DNA from: Auricularia sp. M13
Taxonomy: Eukaryota; Basidiomycota; Agaricomycetes; Auriculariales; Auriculariaceae
Length of the DNA: 64,000 nt
Direction of reading: 5' to 3'
Assembly: GCA_037042915.1 (NCBI GenBank)
Contig: CM073193.1
Span: 1 to 64,000, forward strand
The position numbers were made by a program, and so were the translations under genes. Of this stretch, positions 24,014 through 36,120 are shown in pieces. Positions within the stretch are counted from its first letter, which is position 1; each line of letters opens with the position of its first letter. The notes below the pieces were generated by a model that worked only from the letters and a program-made list of their open reading frames with translations, made no database searches and had not been told where the DNA came from.

Positions 24014-25331
24014 ACCGTGAGCTTGGATGGCGAGGCACCGTATAATCATACAGTCGAGCATCCCATCTACCATCTCACTTGGACTGACGTCGTACCATCC
24101 GTCGTTGGCGCAAGGTATTTCCACAACGCACAGATGCACGCCATCGGGTCGCGCGCGAGAATGCCGCTCAGCCACAAGGGGCTATCGTCACGTCGCGGGG
24201 TAGTGCTCAGAACGCGTCAAAGAGCTGGGTCAGACAGTGCAAGAAAGGCGATTGACGGAAAATGACGCTCTCCGGGCATTCGTGAGCTCTGACCAGGGAC
24301 CAAATCGTACAACGCAAGCCGAGAAGACGGTGATAGTTGCAAAGTCGAAGCACGAACGTTAAAGCATTTAGGGACCGAAAGACACGAGCGAGGCGACGTC
24401 GGTGTCGTCTCACGGTCCGTCCGCAATCCGCAGATATGACGCCGCCGGAGGTGGTGGATACGGACGGGGAGATATACGGAAAGCAGGGCGCAGAGCCGCG
24501 TTTCAAGAGTAGCGACCGCTCCGGCGCCAGGCGAGGCAAGCGACGAATTGCAGAGTCGCATAATGAAGGATGCGCGAGGCGGCTGAGGTCGACGAGCAGA
24601 GGAAACACGACCTCGCCGAGGCTTTCTGCCACGAATAGATGAACGCAGCGCCAGGTCAGGTACAGCATAGGATAAAAGCCCAGACACCGGCTCGAGGGAC
24701 AAGGCCCTGCACAAGATCGCGACATCAGCTCGCGCCGCTGGGTGCCGGACGATATACAGTCCTCTGCTCGGGCGGGAGATGTGAACCAGTCGGAGTCAAG
24801 CGCGCGAGACACGAGGATGCTGAGTCCAGTAGTGCAGAGATGCGCCTTTGGATTTACTGAACGGGCGCGGGCGCGACCTTCAAGTGCGAGGGCGTAAGCA
24901 CGGCTGGAAAAGCCAACGCCAAACGGATGTCCAGCCAGAACGGCAGTAGCTGGCGGTACATATAGTCAAGAGCAGCGCGCCTACGGTGTAGCGCCTGCCC
25001 ATGGCTGGCCGCTGCCGTTCGCGCGCGTGTCACTGCTTGAGCGCTGCCGACACCACCGCGGGTCGCGCGCACAGATTCCAAAGACTGCGCCGCTGCCTTT
25101 GCGCATTACAGCGGTATGCTGGAGTACCAGACGTGCTCAGACCGCGCGTGTCGAACTAGGCTTCGCGCCGCGGTAAAGAACCCTCGCAGCCTCAATTGCC
25201 GAGCACGGGCGGGCGGCGCGCCGAGAGCAGATGAAGCGTCACATACTCCAAAGAGCGGATAGCAGCCTGCGGTACGCGCGGCTGGTCTGCGCGCACACTG
25301 GGCTCGTCGTGGCGGAAAGGAAAGGAGCACG
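24014..25331. other. Gene-poor, decayed
   Basis: Short frames on both strands. A stretch near 24220-24360 (plus) reads like a fragment of an acidic/basic helical protein, but it is too short and frame-shifted to call. Confidence 0.35.
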
Positions 25332-25395
25332 TAGGCTCGTGACCAGCCGCTTTAGAACTCCGCTGCGCTGCGATGTAAAGCGGCTGGGAACAACG
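25332..25395. repeat. Isolated end similar to the foldback element's terminal repeat
   Basis: TAGGCTCGTGACCAGCCGCT at 25333-25352 differs by one base from the left terminus of the element at 42655-44280. A partial inverted copy (AAAGCGGCTGG) follows about 25 bp later. It looks like a tiny internally deleted relative or a lone end. Confidence 0.4.
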
Positions 25396-25420
25396 GACGT
25401 CACAAACATATGTCACACTT

Positions 25421-25905
25421 TTTGATACTGAGCGTGACACGGGACTTAGCCAAATCGCGCGCCCGCACCTCATGCTACTACCGTCACAAACTTATTTTTT
25501 CGTCATAATCCAAAAGTTACCATTTATCCCTTCTGAATCGATTTATATAGGGTAATATTTATGAGTTTTGGAAGTATAAAATAGCAACTGGGCACCAAGG
25601 AAGTCCAGGAATGACCCTCATTCGGTAGGGATGGGTCGTAAAGTGATTATCCTATACTTTGGTGAGTCCAGAACGCTCACGGCCGTGCGCTATAGTGGTA
25701 GCGGCACCAGGCAGGGAGCAGACCAGACCCAGGCCAATTCACAGCGATAGAGCAATCACCTTGCTCAAATTATTGCACCATATGGCATATTAGTACCCAG
25801 AACTAGGATATATTGACTCAAATGGACGGGACAGAACACAAGGATGTTGGGTGCTTGGGGGGAAGAGGCGAAATCTGGCTAAGTCCCGCGTCACGTCAGT
25901 ATCAG
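25421..25905. mobile_element. Inverted-repeat element (MITE-like), about 485 bp
   Basis: The left end TGATACTGAGCGTGAC followed by CGGGACTTAGCCAA is matched, inverted, at the right end (TTGGCTAAGTCCCG-like, then GTCACGTCAGTATCA) with a few mismatches, giving terminal repeats of about 40 bp. The inside is AT-rich with no protein frame. No clear target duplication was found, so the superfamily is undetermined. Confidence 0.5.
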
Positions 25906-28900
25906 CGCCATCACTCGGTTATGATTGGCCAGTCCAAACCGAAGGGACCGGGAGTTCCCGATCCCCATTGTAGACAACCCTCCGGAACAGTGAATCGTGG
26001 ATTGCGCCACCAGTTCCCAGCCAAACGCTCCCATTTCTACGTCAAACTGCTTCCTTTATTTTTCGGATTCAGAATATGAAGAAATTCTACAGTCTGTAAA
26101 CCCAACCTCTAAGCCTTTGCCCGTCCGGATGAGAGCTGAGGATGGCATTCTGAGGCTCGAAACTGATAGGAAAGACACATGTACATGTCATATCATATTG
26201 GGAGTGCTTATCTTGACGAAATTGCGCCTTTCGAGAGTTTTGGTGCGTGGGTGAGAGTTGGCCGGCAGACTTGATTCGGCCATAGAATTCCGAGGACGTG
26301 TCGGGGTGAGGTTTTGGGACCTAGAATAGATGATCCATGCAGATACAAGCAATTCTAGGTATATATGAGGACGGAAACTCAAGTGTGGGACTTATTATAA
26401 GATGCGGGAGACCCGTCTGCAGGAAGTTGCCGAAACCGTTTACATCCGATTGAATGGCGTTTGGAGTGGCCATTATGATGCTGTCCAATGTTCCCAGACG
26501 CTTCGCATCGGCCCGTCCCAATTTCAAAGTCCGATGCGTCGCGTCTGGTTACGAGACTAAGGAGCACGGAAAGTTGCGGCTCCGGAGTCCCATTTCCGGA
26601 TGTCACTCAGTCAGTCTTTGCCATGGCCAGAGTAATTGTACAAAGGGAATAGGAAAGACTTTCTTGTTGGTAGTGGTAGCTATATATTTTATTGTAATCT
26701 CCACGGTTAACACATGAAAATTGTTCGGCCCATGAATTCTGGGCCTAGTCCAATACAGTATGTTCGTCGGCTTGGCCGGATGTTACAGATGCACACTGAG
26801 TGTGTGTTGTCGTTCAGAATACGGAATTCAACAAATATGGTGGGGTGTGACAATTTCCGGGACGTCCCTATTCATGTCGGCATCGAGTCCGCCGTCCCCG
26901 TATGTTACCAGATCCACAGGGTTATCGACAAATACCCATGGTTCATGAAAAATCATGAATCGGCAATGCTTCCGGGCCTGCAAGTCCAGGATACAATCAG
27001 AACAACTCAAAGGGAGGGGGTATCCTGCAAGTACTTGCCTTGCGGAGGTCATGCAGCATACGCACCAGCCGCGGGAAGCGTTGGACGGTACTTGAACAAT
27101 GAGGGGCAGATGCGGCGCAAGCGTTGTGTCTGGGAGATGACGAGAGCCCGAGAGCACGCGGAACTGGGCTGGTGCGGTAGATCGGCGCCGATCGACGTGG
27201 ATGAAGCGCGGCGAGCGACGTCGGCGGGGAGGGATGCTTCAACGGGATTAGCATTCATTGTCGATTCCGCAGGATATGAGATTGGACGCACATCATGGGC
27301 TCAGACTCCGGTGGCAGCACTCGCAGGATATGGAATCGAGGTGCGGTGAGGGCTGGAGGCAGGTAGGAAGGAAACACATTTGCCGCAATGTCCCGCAGCT
27401 ATCTAAGCGTCTTCTCAGGCTTCGATCCGGCACCGACTGCCGGGCTGTTGATCAGCTGAAGGTAGCCCGCTACTACAGTGCGCTATCTCACGAACACAAT
27501 GGGAAATTCGGTGCACATGATAGGGTCAGACTCTCCGAGCCAACAGTGGGCCGTTTGAACAACATCGAACCGCCGCGCAAGGCATGAAGGCTATTTTGAT
27601 ATCTACCCCATCTTTGTATGCACCCAATAAAAAAGTAAAAATAAAAAACTGAAGTCTATAAATGTGCATAGCTCGCAAGGCCCAAGTCCCAAATCCACAT
27701 CCACGTCCACACTGCGCTTTCGTCATCTGCTTCGCATGAGCGGTCACGCACATCGGAGAAATCTGATGGTGGACGGAATGACCCAGGCCGTGTCCAGCTC
27801 CGATGTGACTTTCTAACAGCCGTGCACGCTCACGATGCAGCAACTTGCCCAACGGGCTCACATTATTTCCACAAGACATTCTTTCTACAGGGCCGACGCG
27901 GGAGAATGTTCGTCGAAGAGCGCGCCGCAAAGGGGCAGCCGGAGTCGCGCTGCACGTAGTGGCACAGAGTGAACCAGCGACTCAGGTGGGATGCAAAGCA
28001 GCGCAGAACATCTTGCTCGCAGCGATATCGGAAGCGGCGAGTCAGATGTTGCCGCACAGCTCAGCTCAATCTTTGAAGCCGTACGCGTGCACGGACAGCG
28101 GGGCACGCTCGATGCACAACTCGGATTACTCATGTTGTAGGAGCGGGAAGCGGGCCATGAGCTGCCGGTCGTATCCTGAGAATACAGCAAGAAAGAGCGG
28201 ATCGACATGCGCCAGAGCGTCGGCTCGGCGCGCGCAGAGGTTCACATTTGAGGAGACTGTGCTATCAAGGTAATCATACCGCGTTCAGGAGCTCATGCCT
28301 CGTCGGCGTGCCAATTGACATCAGAATCTTGGCGCGTCCTTTTTAAGCCTGAGCGCTCAGCGCTTGCCGTCGTCGATGTGCGCGACGGGCCAGAGGCGCT
28401 GGTGAAGAATCAACGCGCGAGCTGCTAACATTCCAGCGACGTGAATGGAACGCAACCAATCAAAACCCAGCCTTTGAGGGTCACGATCGTGCCCGTGTGA
28501 ATGGGTCACAGGCGGCGCAACGTCTCGGGAATTGAGGCGCAATCGATGGTCAATGGGATGAAGGCGTGATTGATGGGCTTCGAAACAGCGCAGGCACTCC
28601 CAGAGAACAGAAAGAGCTGAATTAGCGCCAGAGACAGAGCCAACAGGGCCGAAACCGCGAAGCACACGCAATGCGTAGTATGTTTCCAAGACTTCGACTC
28701 TGCGACGCGCGCGCCCAATCTGACCGTTGTACGGCTGGCCTAGCGTGCATTTCAGCGCGATGCCCCAGTCCAACGGGATATCAGAAGCGTCGATAGCCAA
28801 GAGTCAACAGCAAAAGCACACGCGTTCGCGCTCGCCCGCAAAAGATGCGTTGGTTGGCCTCTCGGAGCAGGCTGCTCGTCGCAAACGACAATGGTAGCGC

Positions 28901-29752
28901 ACAAAGACGGGCGCGCGAGCAGCGCAGGCATGTCGAGGCGGTGCTCGAGCGGACGCGGAGGCGCTGTCGTCGGTACTGGCGTTGTGGTCAAAAGCAAAGC
29001 GTCGGAGCTCGAGCGCGAGTCGGCCCGTTGCAGCGGAATCAAACGAACGCCAAGTCGAACTCCTTGATCTCGATTCTCTGCACGCGCAAGAGAGGCAGAT
29101 AAGCATAATATGTCAATGCTCTCAAGGCCCTGGAAGAGGTTTCCTTTCGATCTCCTTGTTCGATTGTTATGTAATGTACTCTCTAGACCTCGTGGCAATC
29201 CGCCGCGCAACAGCCCGCCCGAAGTCAACAGCAGCCCAGAAGAACGGTATTTCTCCATTTTTACTGCTGTTTCATGCGAATACTACCTCGGCGCCGGTTC
29301 TATTCCTCGTCGCTCGCGCTCGCTCGCCGGCTTATACTGCAATGAGTCAAATAGACTATGAAAGATGTATGAGCGTCCCCTGTGTCCGCCGTCATTGCCT
29401 CGATAGGCTATCAGCGTTGGTTTCGGGTACAAAGGCACGATGCGTCAATCGGACAAAAAGGACGTCAGCGGCTCGGTGCGCGTTTACGAAAGGCGCGGGC
29501 AGACAGTCGACGTCCTTGACCGTGTCAAGAGCATATGATGAGAGCAAGAGTCGAAGGGAAGCGAACTGCTTGGGGATGGCTGCATGGATTCGCCCGCGGT
29601 TTCATTTATACACTGACAGTAATACACGGCTGCACTCGGGCCGTGATGCTCTCACTGCAATGCCTGATTGTCAACTCATCACAGCCCTCTTCCAAGTAAC
29701 ACACGTCGAGAACTGAGATGGATGATGATCAGCGAACTGCGCGGGCGATAAG
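25906..29752. other. Long gene-poor stretch, AT-richer than flanks
   Basis: The longest frame (26714-27349, plus) shows no domain, and its composition suggests chance. Fragments around 27845-28270 and 28750-29260 look like shuffled remains of coding DNA, but I cannot assign them to a family. Confidence 0.35.
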
Positions 29753-29830
29753 TATAAAGCAGCGTTTGAGTCCCACTAACGGCGAACACTGACCAACCCT
29801 GATGCATCGCGCTCATCATCTGCTATCTCG
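29753..29830 (+). promoter_or_regulatory. TATA plus CTCATCATCTGCTA module, copy 5
   Basis: TATAAAG at 29753-29759 and GCTCATCATCTGCTA at about 29811-29825. No long frame follows. Confidence 0.45.
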
Positions 29831-30648
29831 CACCCACACAAGCCACCCAACTTCCGCACTCCCAGCGGTAGCCAGGCCTGAGAGATGTGGACCAGCTTCT
29901 CGAGTGACAGTTGGTTGAAATTCGCTTGAATAGCTGAATCCACTGTCGCGCGATCACTGCGCTCATCAGCCGAGTTCACACACGCAAATCGCGGTCATAG
30001 CGTCTAGGGCGCGTAGGATCGTCTACTTGCAGGTACTACAGTACAAGTGATGTACGCAAGTCGATATGTACAGCTGAAACAGGTTCCCGAAATCGAACGC
30101 TGGTCTTCGTCCCGAATTGCATCTGCATCCACGCCGCGCCTGCAGCATTCTTACATGAAGCCGGTTCGCATGCAAAGTGGGCCGTGATTCAAACCGTAGG
30201 CGACGCAAAGAAGCCTAGACTCATCGGCGGTTCTCAGGTCCTCCTGTACTGCAGTCACGAAGTCATTCGCACTGTGCTCCCCAGTCCATACTGAGAAAAG
30301 GAAAGACACTGCTTGAGATTTCGGAGCATCGGGGTCTGCGCATGGCATCAGAGCTGCCCGCAGAGGCTGATATCGCGTTTGAGCGACTCGGACAGAACGT
30401 CAGCGGATTATGGGAGTTCTGCACGGTCGGGACGGGAATTGCCCATGCCGATTGCTCGTTTGCTTGTGTGTCATGCCTACAGAAGATGGGAGTGAATGGA
30501 GATATGTATGGATTGGGTCGTTGTCTTGTTTTGATTTATACTTCGCATGTAGCTGATCTTGGGCTGTGCGTTCATCACCCGCAATCCGCATTCCACCTCA
30601 GTAGCTCCGGAACCGGGATGATGCTCGGCGGACGGTGCGGCCATGCAG

Positions 30649-30711
30649 TATAAAGTCCCCAACAGACGGAGAATAACACATCCTCAGCCAAATTTCGCCC
30701 TCATCATCTGC
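30649..30711 (+). promoter_or_regulatory. TATA plus CTCATCATCTGCT module, copy 6
   Basis: TATAAA at 30649-30654 and CCTCATCATCTGCTT at about 30698-30712, followed about 30 bp later by ATG. The frame closes after about 10 codons, so the gene is absent or broken. Confidence 0.45.
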
Positions 30712-32540
30712 TTCGTCTGTCATATATCCCAACAGGCGCTATGTCTCCCGATACAACGTCTACGTACCCGTAGACCACCAACGCTCTTGGCAGGAACAAA
30801 ACTCCAGAATGCACACTATAAGCTGCTGATCAAATCGGTGTTGCACCGAGGTCCGACGAAAAATTCACAGCTGCAAAAGCATCCGGAAACCCACCGCCCC
30901 GAACGTAGTTCACAGCGTCAGAGGAATATCACATCGTCGCTGGACTTTGGAGGAGCTCACGAAATTCGAAAGGCCAGGAATGTGTGAACGACATGACGGT
31001 CGGAATAAAGCGCCGAAAAGCCGAAACGCGTTTCCAGACTCCGCACTCTGGCTCTTCCTCAACCGCGTTCAAGCGCGCAGTCAAAGCCGCGCTCGGAACG
31101 CACCGCACCCGCCAACATACGCAAAGGCCTTGTGCTCTCAGCGGGCCATGTTTACATCACCGTCCGTACGCCCGCCCGTGCAGCTGGAATGAGAGTCCAG
31201 ATTAACTGACTAGTCAACCAGGTGATGCGGCTTAACTAGCGGGCAGATAGATGTGCGCGCGCGAGGCGTATGTGTGCGCATCCCCTTTACATCTCGCAGC
31301 TCGATGCTAACTGCCGTTTTCTTCGATTTGCAGGCAGGTCCGCCTAACCTCCGGGCGTGTGCTCGCCCGCCTACACGGATGCTTGGTGGCGAAACTCAGC
31401 GCTTGGTATCTCGGTACGTATCTTCACGGAAGCCTTTGCGCGTCCAGTCAGCTGACGCTCGACGCGTAGACAATTCTTGGACCGCGTCAGTATCTCTGCT
31501 CATCAACTCCTGCTCGAGCGATGCCCGCACTTCAACAGCGCGGATAGGCCAAATCAGGACGCAGCGGTCCGTTACCATAGACATTTCTCTCGTTTATTAG
31601 CATTGTGCGCCTCTAAATGCTGCGAATTCCTCGTGTTGCTGACGTCGATGCCATCGCCAGATTGACCTTGCGACCATCGTCGCGCCCTGGCTCTCGAACC
31701 TCGGATCGGCGCCGAAACTGCCCTACGCCGACGCACGTCTATGGAAGATGGCCCCACATGCACCAATCTTGTACTTCCGCGCACCAGACGGCCGTTCTCG
31801 AGTGCGACGTCCAGCTCCGAGGCAACGTCGCAGTTCCGCGCCAGGCTCTGCGCTCAAGCCAAATGGTACGCTCCTCGCACTCTGGCTATCCAGCGTGCGC
31901 CCATGTTCATCACCTTCATAGCTAGATGCACCATTCTGACTGCGGCCCTACCGTCCACTCACCGTCACCGGCGCGACCTCGCTCGGCGCGGGTCATCCTG
32001 CCCGACGGAACGACAGACAACGGTGCGTCCCTCATATGTTCTCTCACTCACCTGTTATCCTGATGGGCTTTTAATACCGTCGCCCGTGCAGCGCGCAGCC
32101 GTATGAAGAGCGGAACCGTTGGTCGCCTCGCGCGTCGCGGCGTCGAGCCGTCTCGAGCGCCACGAGTCATCACCATGAACACACACCATCCCGCGCGTCC
32201 CTTGCACACTACGACCTGTCCATCCCACTCCGTCTCCAAGTATTGGGTGCGACTTCATTACTGCCCGGAACGCGTCGGCGGAGGGGCTCCGGGAACACTT
32301 ACATGGAACTGACACGGATTGGGAAGGCTTCGCGCTTCGTCACCTCGCCGAAGCTACTCCGCGTGGCCCTCGGAGGGCAGTCTCGACGAGGCGGGTCATC
32401 GCGCTTCCATTACATCTGCTTCGCGCCCGCTGGATTCAAGGTATGTACGTCCCACATATGTGTTCAATTGACCTGATCTAAGGAACAGTGTATTATGCTA
32501 CCAGGTCAAGCGGGCGTATCACAAGTCTGGGTAATCAGTA
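30712..32540. other. Gene-poor, possible old coding fragments
   Basis: A plus-strand frame near 31650-31900 has coding-like composition (IVAPWLSNLGSAPKLPYADA), but it does not continue through acceptable introns and I do not recognise it. No feature is called. Confidence 0.3.
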
Positions 32541-33168
32541 CTAAATCATGAGGTTCGTCGGCGTCAATACTGCGAACTTTCGATGGAATATTGTAGCTTG
32601 ACCGCGAATTTTCCACCACACCCTATCGACACCTGGGAATCGAGCAAGGGGCCGTTGAGCGGCAAACTTCGTTCTATCGGGCTCGCCCGAGACCAACACG
32701 CCTTTGCAGACCCCGAGCGTGATCCTCTGCGGTACCGCAACAGACCCCGTGTCAAGCAAGGACTCGACGTCCCTTACCTTTAGGCGCTCAACCCCATGGA
32801 TGGTCGCGATGTCGAGGCGCGAGAGCGCGGGGCAGTCGATTGTCACGGCGGGTTCAAGGCAAGTGGGACTGTCGCCAGTCGTGTTGTCCAATATGACGCC
32901 TACGCGGCGCGCATTGGGCAGACGCGGGAGCCACTGCGCGAGGTGCGGGTGGGACCATATGCTCAGCGCGACAGTCACGTCGGCGACCTGATCCCACCAG
33001 CCGGAGCGTCCACGCACAAATAATTGGCGGAGCCTCTCGCACCCGCGGCGCATTTCGTCGAAGCAGATGATTCAATCGGTTTCAACGCTGCGAATGTCGA
33101 TGAAGAATGCATAGCGCACGCGTCACGGCGTCTCCATCGTCCGCTATGATTTCAATCGCTACGGTGAG
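32541..33168 (-). pseudogene. C-terminal part of an F-box/LRR gene split by the LTR element
   Basis: A minus-strand frame with leucine-rich, F-box-protein-like character (VTVALSIWSHPHLAQWLPRL, then NARRVGVIL, and PALSRLDIATIHGVERL). At its upstream side, after one copy of the 5-bp target duplication, the sequence continues in the same frame as the F-box fragment at 38463-38860 (LTGRL joined to TVAIEII). An intron or a frame break lies near 33060-33080. The gene was therefore interrupted by the retrotransposon and is probably non-functional. Confidence 0.6.
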
Positions 33169-33539
33169 TGTAACAGAACGGTGCTCAAGGAAGATGACTA
33201 AGCACCGGCTCGCCCGATGGAACGGGGACCGATGAGAGCTTACGAGAATATTCGAGAATAGTGTAGTCTCCCGAAATCATTCATGTATTTACCATACCTT
33301 TCTAGGTACTTCCAGCTCTAGCTTACCTAGAGTATAAAAGGAAGTCCTTTGCTGAATGAGAAGGACGTCTTTGGTCGGCTTACAGCTGCCCGAGAATTAT
33401 TTGAGGAAATATTTGACTTTGCCGGACTACGTCCAGCATCGTCGTGTGATTAGATTAGATTAGAATTTAAGAGGCGTTCGAGGTCGCTCAGAGAGCCTGC
33501 CCCGAAAGAATCCGAACTCAAGAGTCCGTTATTCTTACA
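33169..33539 (+). repeat. 5' LTR, 371 bp
   Basis: Begins TGTAACAG and ends TTATTCTTACA. It has a TATA box (GAGTATAAAAGG, near 33332) that would start the genomic transcript rightward. By my reading it is base-for-base identical to the 3' LTR. Confidence 0.9.
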
Positions 33540-33540
33540 T

Positions 33541-33555
33541 TTGGTGACCACCTTG
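33541..33555 (+). other. Primer-binding-site-like sequence
   Basis: TTGGTGACCACCTTGG lies 1-2 nt after the 5' LTR. A TGG start matches the complement of a tRNA CCA end, the usual layout for minus-strand priming. The matching tRNA was not determined. Confidence 0.6.
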
Positions 33556-33580
33556 GTTCTGAGTTAACCTTGAGTAATCA

Positions 33581-33877
33581 TTGAAAATGCCTCCAAGGAA
33601 GCGTGGTTCGCGTGCAGTAAAGCAGCAGCCAGCTTCGTCATCTGCCGATACGAACGGAGACGAAGGACGTGTGCACGAGATAGCCATGTCCGGGCCGTCG
33701 GAGCCGCGAATGGCCGACGCCCCTGTTGCTTCGACCACCACGTCGAGACGCAACCAGTCAGCGCAGGATGCGCCGACCGACGACGTAGTGCCAGAGGCAC
33801 CGCCGTCTTTACCGTTCACCTCAAGACGCCAGGCGATAACGCCGACTGAGGATAGGACGGTGGTACCGAGGACCCCT
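33581..33877 (+). pseudogene. gag N-terminal remnant of the LTR element
   Basis: An ATG shortly after the primer-binding site opens about 99 codons (MPPRKRGSRAVKQQP...), basic then Ser/Thr/Pro/acid-rich, like the N-terminus of mushroom Ty3/gypsy Gag proteins. It breaks off where the nested inverted-repeat element begins (33878), and a stop follows about 30 codons into the insert. The zinc knuckle and capsid parts are missing. Confidence 0.6.
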
Positions 33878-33883
33878 AGAAAA

Positions 33884-34153
33884 CCGTGCGCAGGGTCCGT
33901 GCGCATCCGTGCGCAAGAATATCCGTGCGCAGAACTTCCGTGCGCAGGGTTAGAACTCTCGTGCGCATGAGTTTAACTTTCGTGCGCAGGGTCAAAATGT
34001 CCGTGCGCACTTTTCAAAATCCGTGCGCAGGGTCCTGGTCATCCGTGCGCATGAAATGTGCTTTCGTGCGCAATTTTCACAATCCGTGCGCAGGCTCCTA
34101 ATATCTGTGCGCAGTTTTCACAATCCGTGCGCAAAGTACAAAATCCGTGCGCA
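33884..34153 (+). repeat. Left array of about 15 CCGTGCGCA motifs
   Basis: Roughly 15 copies of (T/C)CGTGCGCA, all in the same orientation. Many are spaced 20-21 bp apart start to start, and the spacers are A/T-rich (for example GTTTTCACAA). Confidence 0.8.
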
Positions 34154-34479
34154 GTGTGAAAAACATCAAAAATCTTTTGAAGATGTATATCATAGATGTA
34201 TTTATGGCACTGTGTGCATTGATAGAGGTGCACATCTCTAGTGTCAACTATTTTAGATAAACTGCTGTGCTACATGATTTGTTCGAAATTTCACTTCCAC
34301 GTTAGTACAGAATCAGAAATATTCAGCCAGCATGTCGGTTTGTGTTCTAAGCTGATTTCCTGAAGAGGCTCTAAGTAGGTACTCATAACTCAAAAGATAT
34401 TACCCTCATACAGTTATGTTATGTTAGGTTGGATTAAGCTTGCTAAGGTTAGAACATATGTTATTTTGGTTCATGAATT

Positions 34480-35110
34480 TGTAAGGGTCCGACCCCCGCA
34501 CCTGATCTTCTGCGCTGACACCGACTTGATCAGATAATACCGGCTTGGGATGATCGGATAGGACACCGTATTCCCCCTTATGCCATGTATGCACTATGAA
34601 TGTGAAAGGTTTATTACGCAGACATTACTCCGTGATTTCTGCTGAGTCAGCATTTCTGGAACAAGCGTTGGACATTAGTCAGAAGTAAGACGCTCTTCAC
34701 CGCGCCGTTGCGAGCGGCTGACTAATGCGTGTCGTCGCCAACGACGTGGTCTCATTGGCAGGATGGCGTTTCTGCTGAGGAATCTTGAACATTGAATCGG
34801 TAATCAACCCAGAAGGACTCTGGGGATCATTACTAAGCAGCTATCCTGTGAGGTATAAAAGGAGAAAGGTTGTTGTACTTAGGACTCCAGTTTTCTTAAC
34901 ACGGAACAAAGTCTCATTCAACCTTGAGTGCAGCAAACCAAGTCCGTTAAAAGAAACTCTAGCAATCAGTAAAAGTGATCTAAAGCATCGGTGAGCAGTG
35001 AGATTCATGGAATGAATTATGTACATTATGTACGGCGCTGTGCGCCGATGCCACGGACCTTATAGAATTCAGGAGTAATATCCTTTGCAGCCTGAATAAC
35101 CATGATTCAC
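34480..35110 (+). repeat. LTR-like sequence (possible solo LTR)
   Basis: Starts TGTAAGGGTCCGACCCCC and has a TATA box (GAGGTATAAAAGGAG near 34852) followed by a leader-like region, resembling a fungal LTR. A CA end with a matching GAATT target duplication could not be fixed, so the right border is approximate. Confidence 0.35.
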
Positions 35111-35427
35111 TCATCTACTAATAGATTCTAAGCCCTGATCCCAGTTTGGTCAAAAAATCTCAAATGAATTGTCTGGGTCAAGGAGAGACGAGACACGTGT
35201 TTTGGGCTGTGGGGTGGACCTGGAACAAGCCAAAGTTTGCTGTGTCTGCTCCACCACCTCTGTACCACAGAGGTGCTCACTCTCCTGCATCACACCACCA
35301 TCCCGTCCCTTCAGATCTTCTTGTTGATTAGATGGGTTCCAACCTCATCCTCACCATGCCATCTCACAGAGGGACTTGCACGCCCACACCATATTATACT
35401 CAAGTTACCAGGATGTATTTTCTGTAG

Positions 35428-35503
35428 TTTGGACTAGTGGTTAATATGTACATGTTCTTAATGGATTCGAAACACCCTCAGTTCAAATCCAGTCATAGAC
35501 ATC
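35428..35503 (+). ncRNA. tRNA-like or SINE-like segment
   Basis: An A-box-like GGACTAGTGGTTAA is followed about 45 bp later by a B-box-like AGTTCAAATCC, the internal promoter spacing of tRNA-derived genes. The acceptor and T stems pair poorly, so this is not a functional tRNA. It could be a SINE head. Confidence 0.3.
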
Positions 35504-35690
35504 CATTTTGTGGCACTTCTACCTGTGTTTACTACATTCTGTAGTGTATTAACAAACTGTACTTGAGCAGTCAATTGCAACAAGACTTATGGAAATTGTT
35601 GGTGTTTGTTAATGAACTTCAATGAGTTCAATCAAGTCGCCTAGATGTGCCAAAGTGAAAAAAATAATGGAGTTGTGCTTTATACAGAAT

Positions 35691-35916
35691 CCGTGCGCAA
35701 CACACAAAATCCGTGCACAGTGTCAGCATGTCCGTGCGCATGTCTACCATGTCCGTGCGCATGATTCTAACATCCGTGCGCAGGGTCCAAAATGTTGTGC
35801 GCACAAAATCACAATCCGTGCGCAGTCCTCCTTCATCCGTGCGCATGATTTCAACTTTCGTGCGCAGTGTGAAAAATCCGTGCGCAGTCCGTGCGCATCC
35901 GTGCGCAACGTGCGCA
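35691..35916 (+). repeat. Right array of about 12 CCGTGCGCA motifs
   Basis: About 12 motif copies in the same orientation as the left array, again mostly 20-21 bp apart, ending in a tight run of four at 35889-35916. A few are degenerate (CCGTGCACA, TTGTGCGCA). Confidence 0.8.
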
Positions 35917-36120
35917 ACATGCGCGCGGAACTTGAAACCAGTAATTTGACAATATCTTGGCCAGTTTTTAAGGTTTGATAGGTTTGTGCACACAGACATG
36001 TGCGGGTAGGTGTAAGCTACTGGAATGCTCAACAATCATTCTAGGATGTCTGAACAGTCTTCTAGGGCAGGATTACTGCTGCGCACGGACCCCGCGCACG
36101 TGCGCACGGTTTTCTCGTGA

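Larger units (their letters stand above)
33878..36115. mobile_element. Nested inverted-repeat element with CCGTGCGCA motif arrays, 2,238 bp
   Basis: Both ends start AGAAAACCGTGCGCA when read inward (33878-33892 and the complement at 36101-36115), followed by GGGTCCGTGCGCA on both sides with a small offset. The inside has two arrays of the same motif and an AT-rich centre with no transposase frame. No target duplication is visible, and the host gag-pol sequence between the two ends is missing, so insertion was combined with a deletion. Superfamily unknown. Confidence 0.65.

Noticed and set aside
26714-27349. A 211-codon plus-strand frame as a gene
   Set aside because: No start context, domain, conserved pattern or splice structure; likely chance in a region of mixed composition.
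33884-35916. CRISPR-like array (regular repeats and spacers)
   Set aside because: Repeats are 9 bp with ~11-bp spacers, in a fungal genome and inside a transposable element; no cas genes. Phased binding sites fit better.
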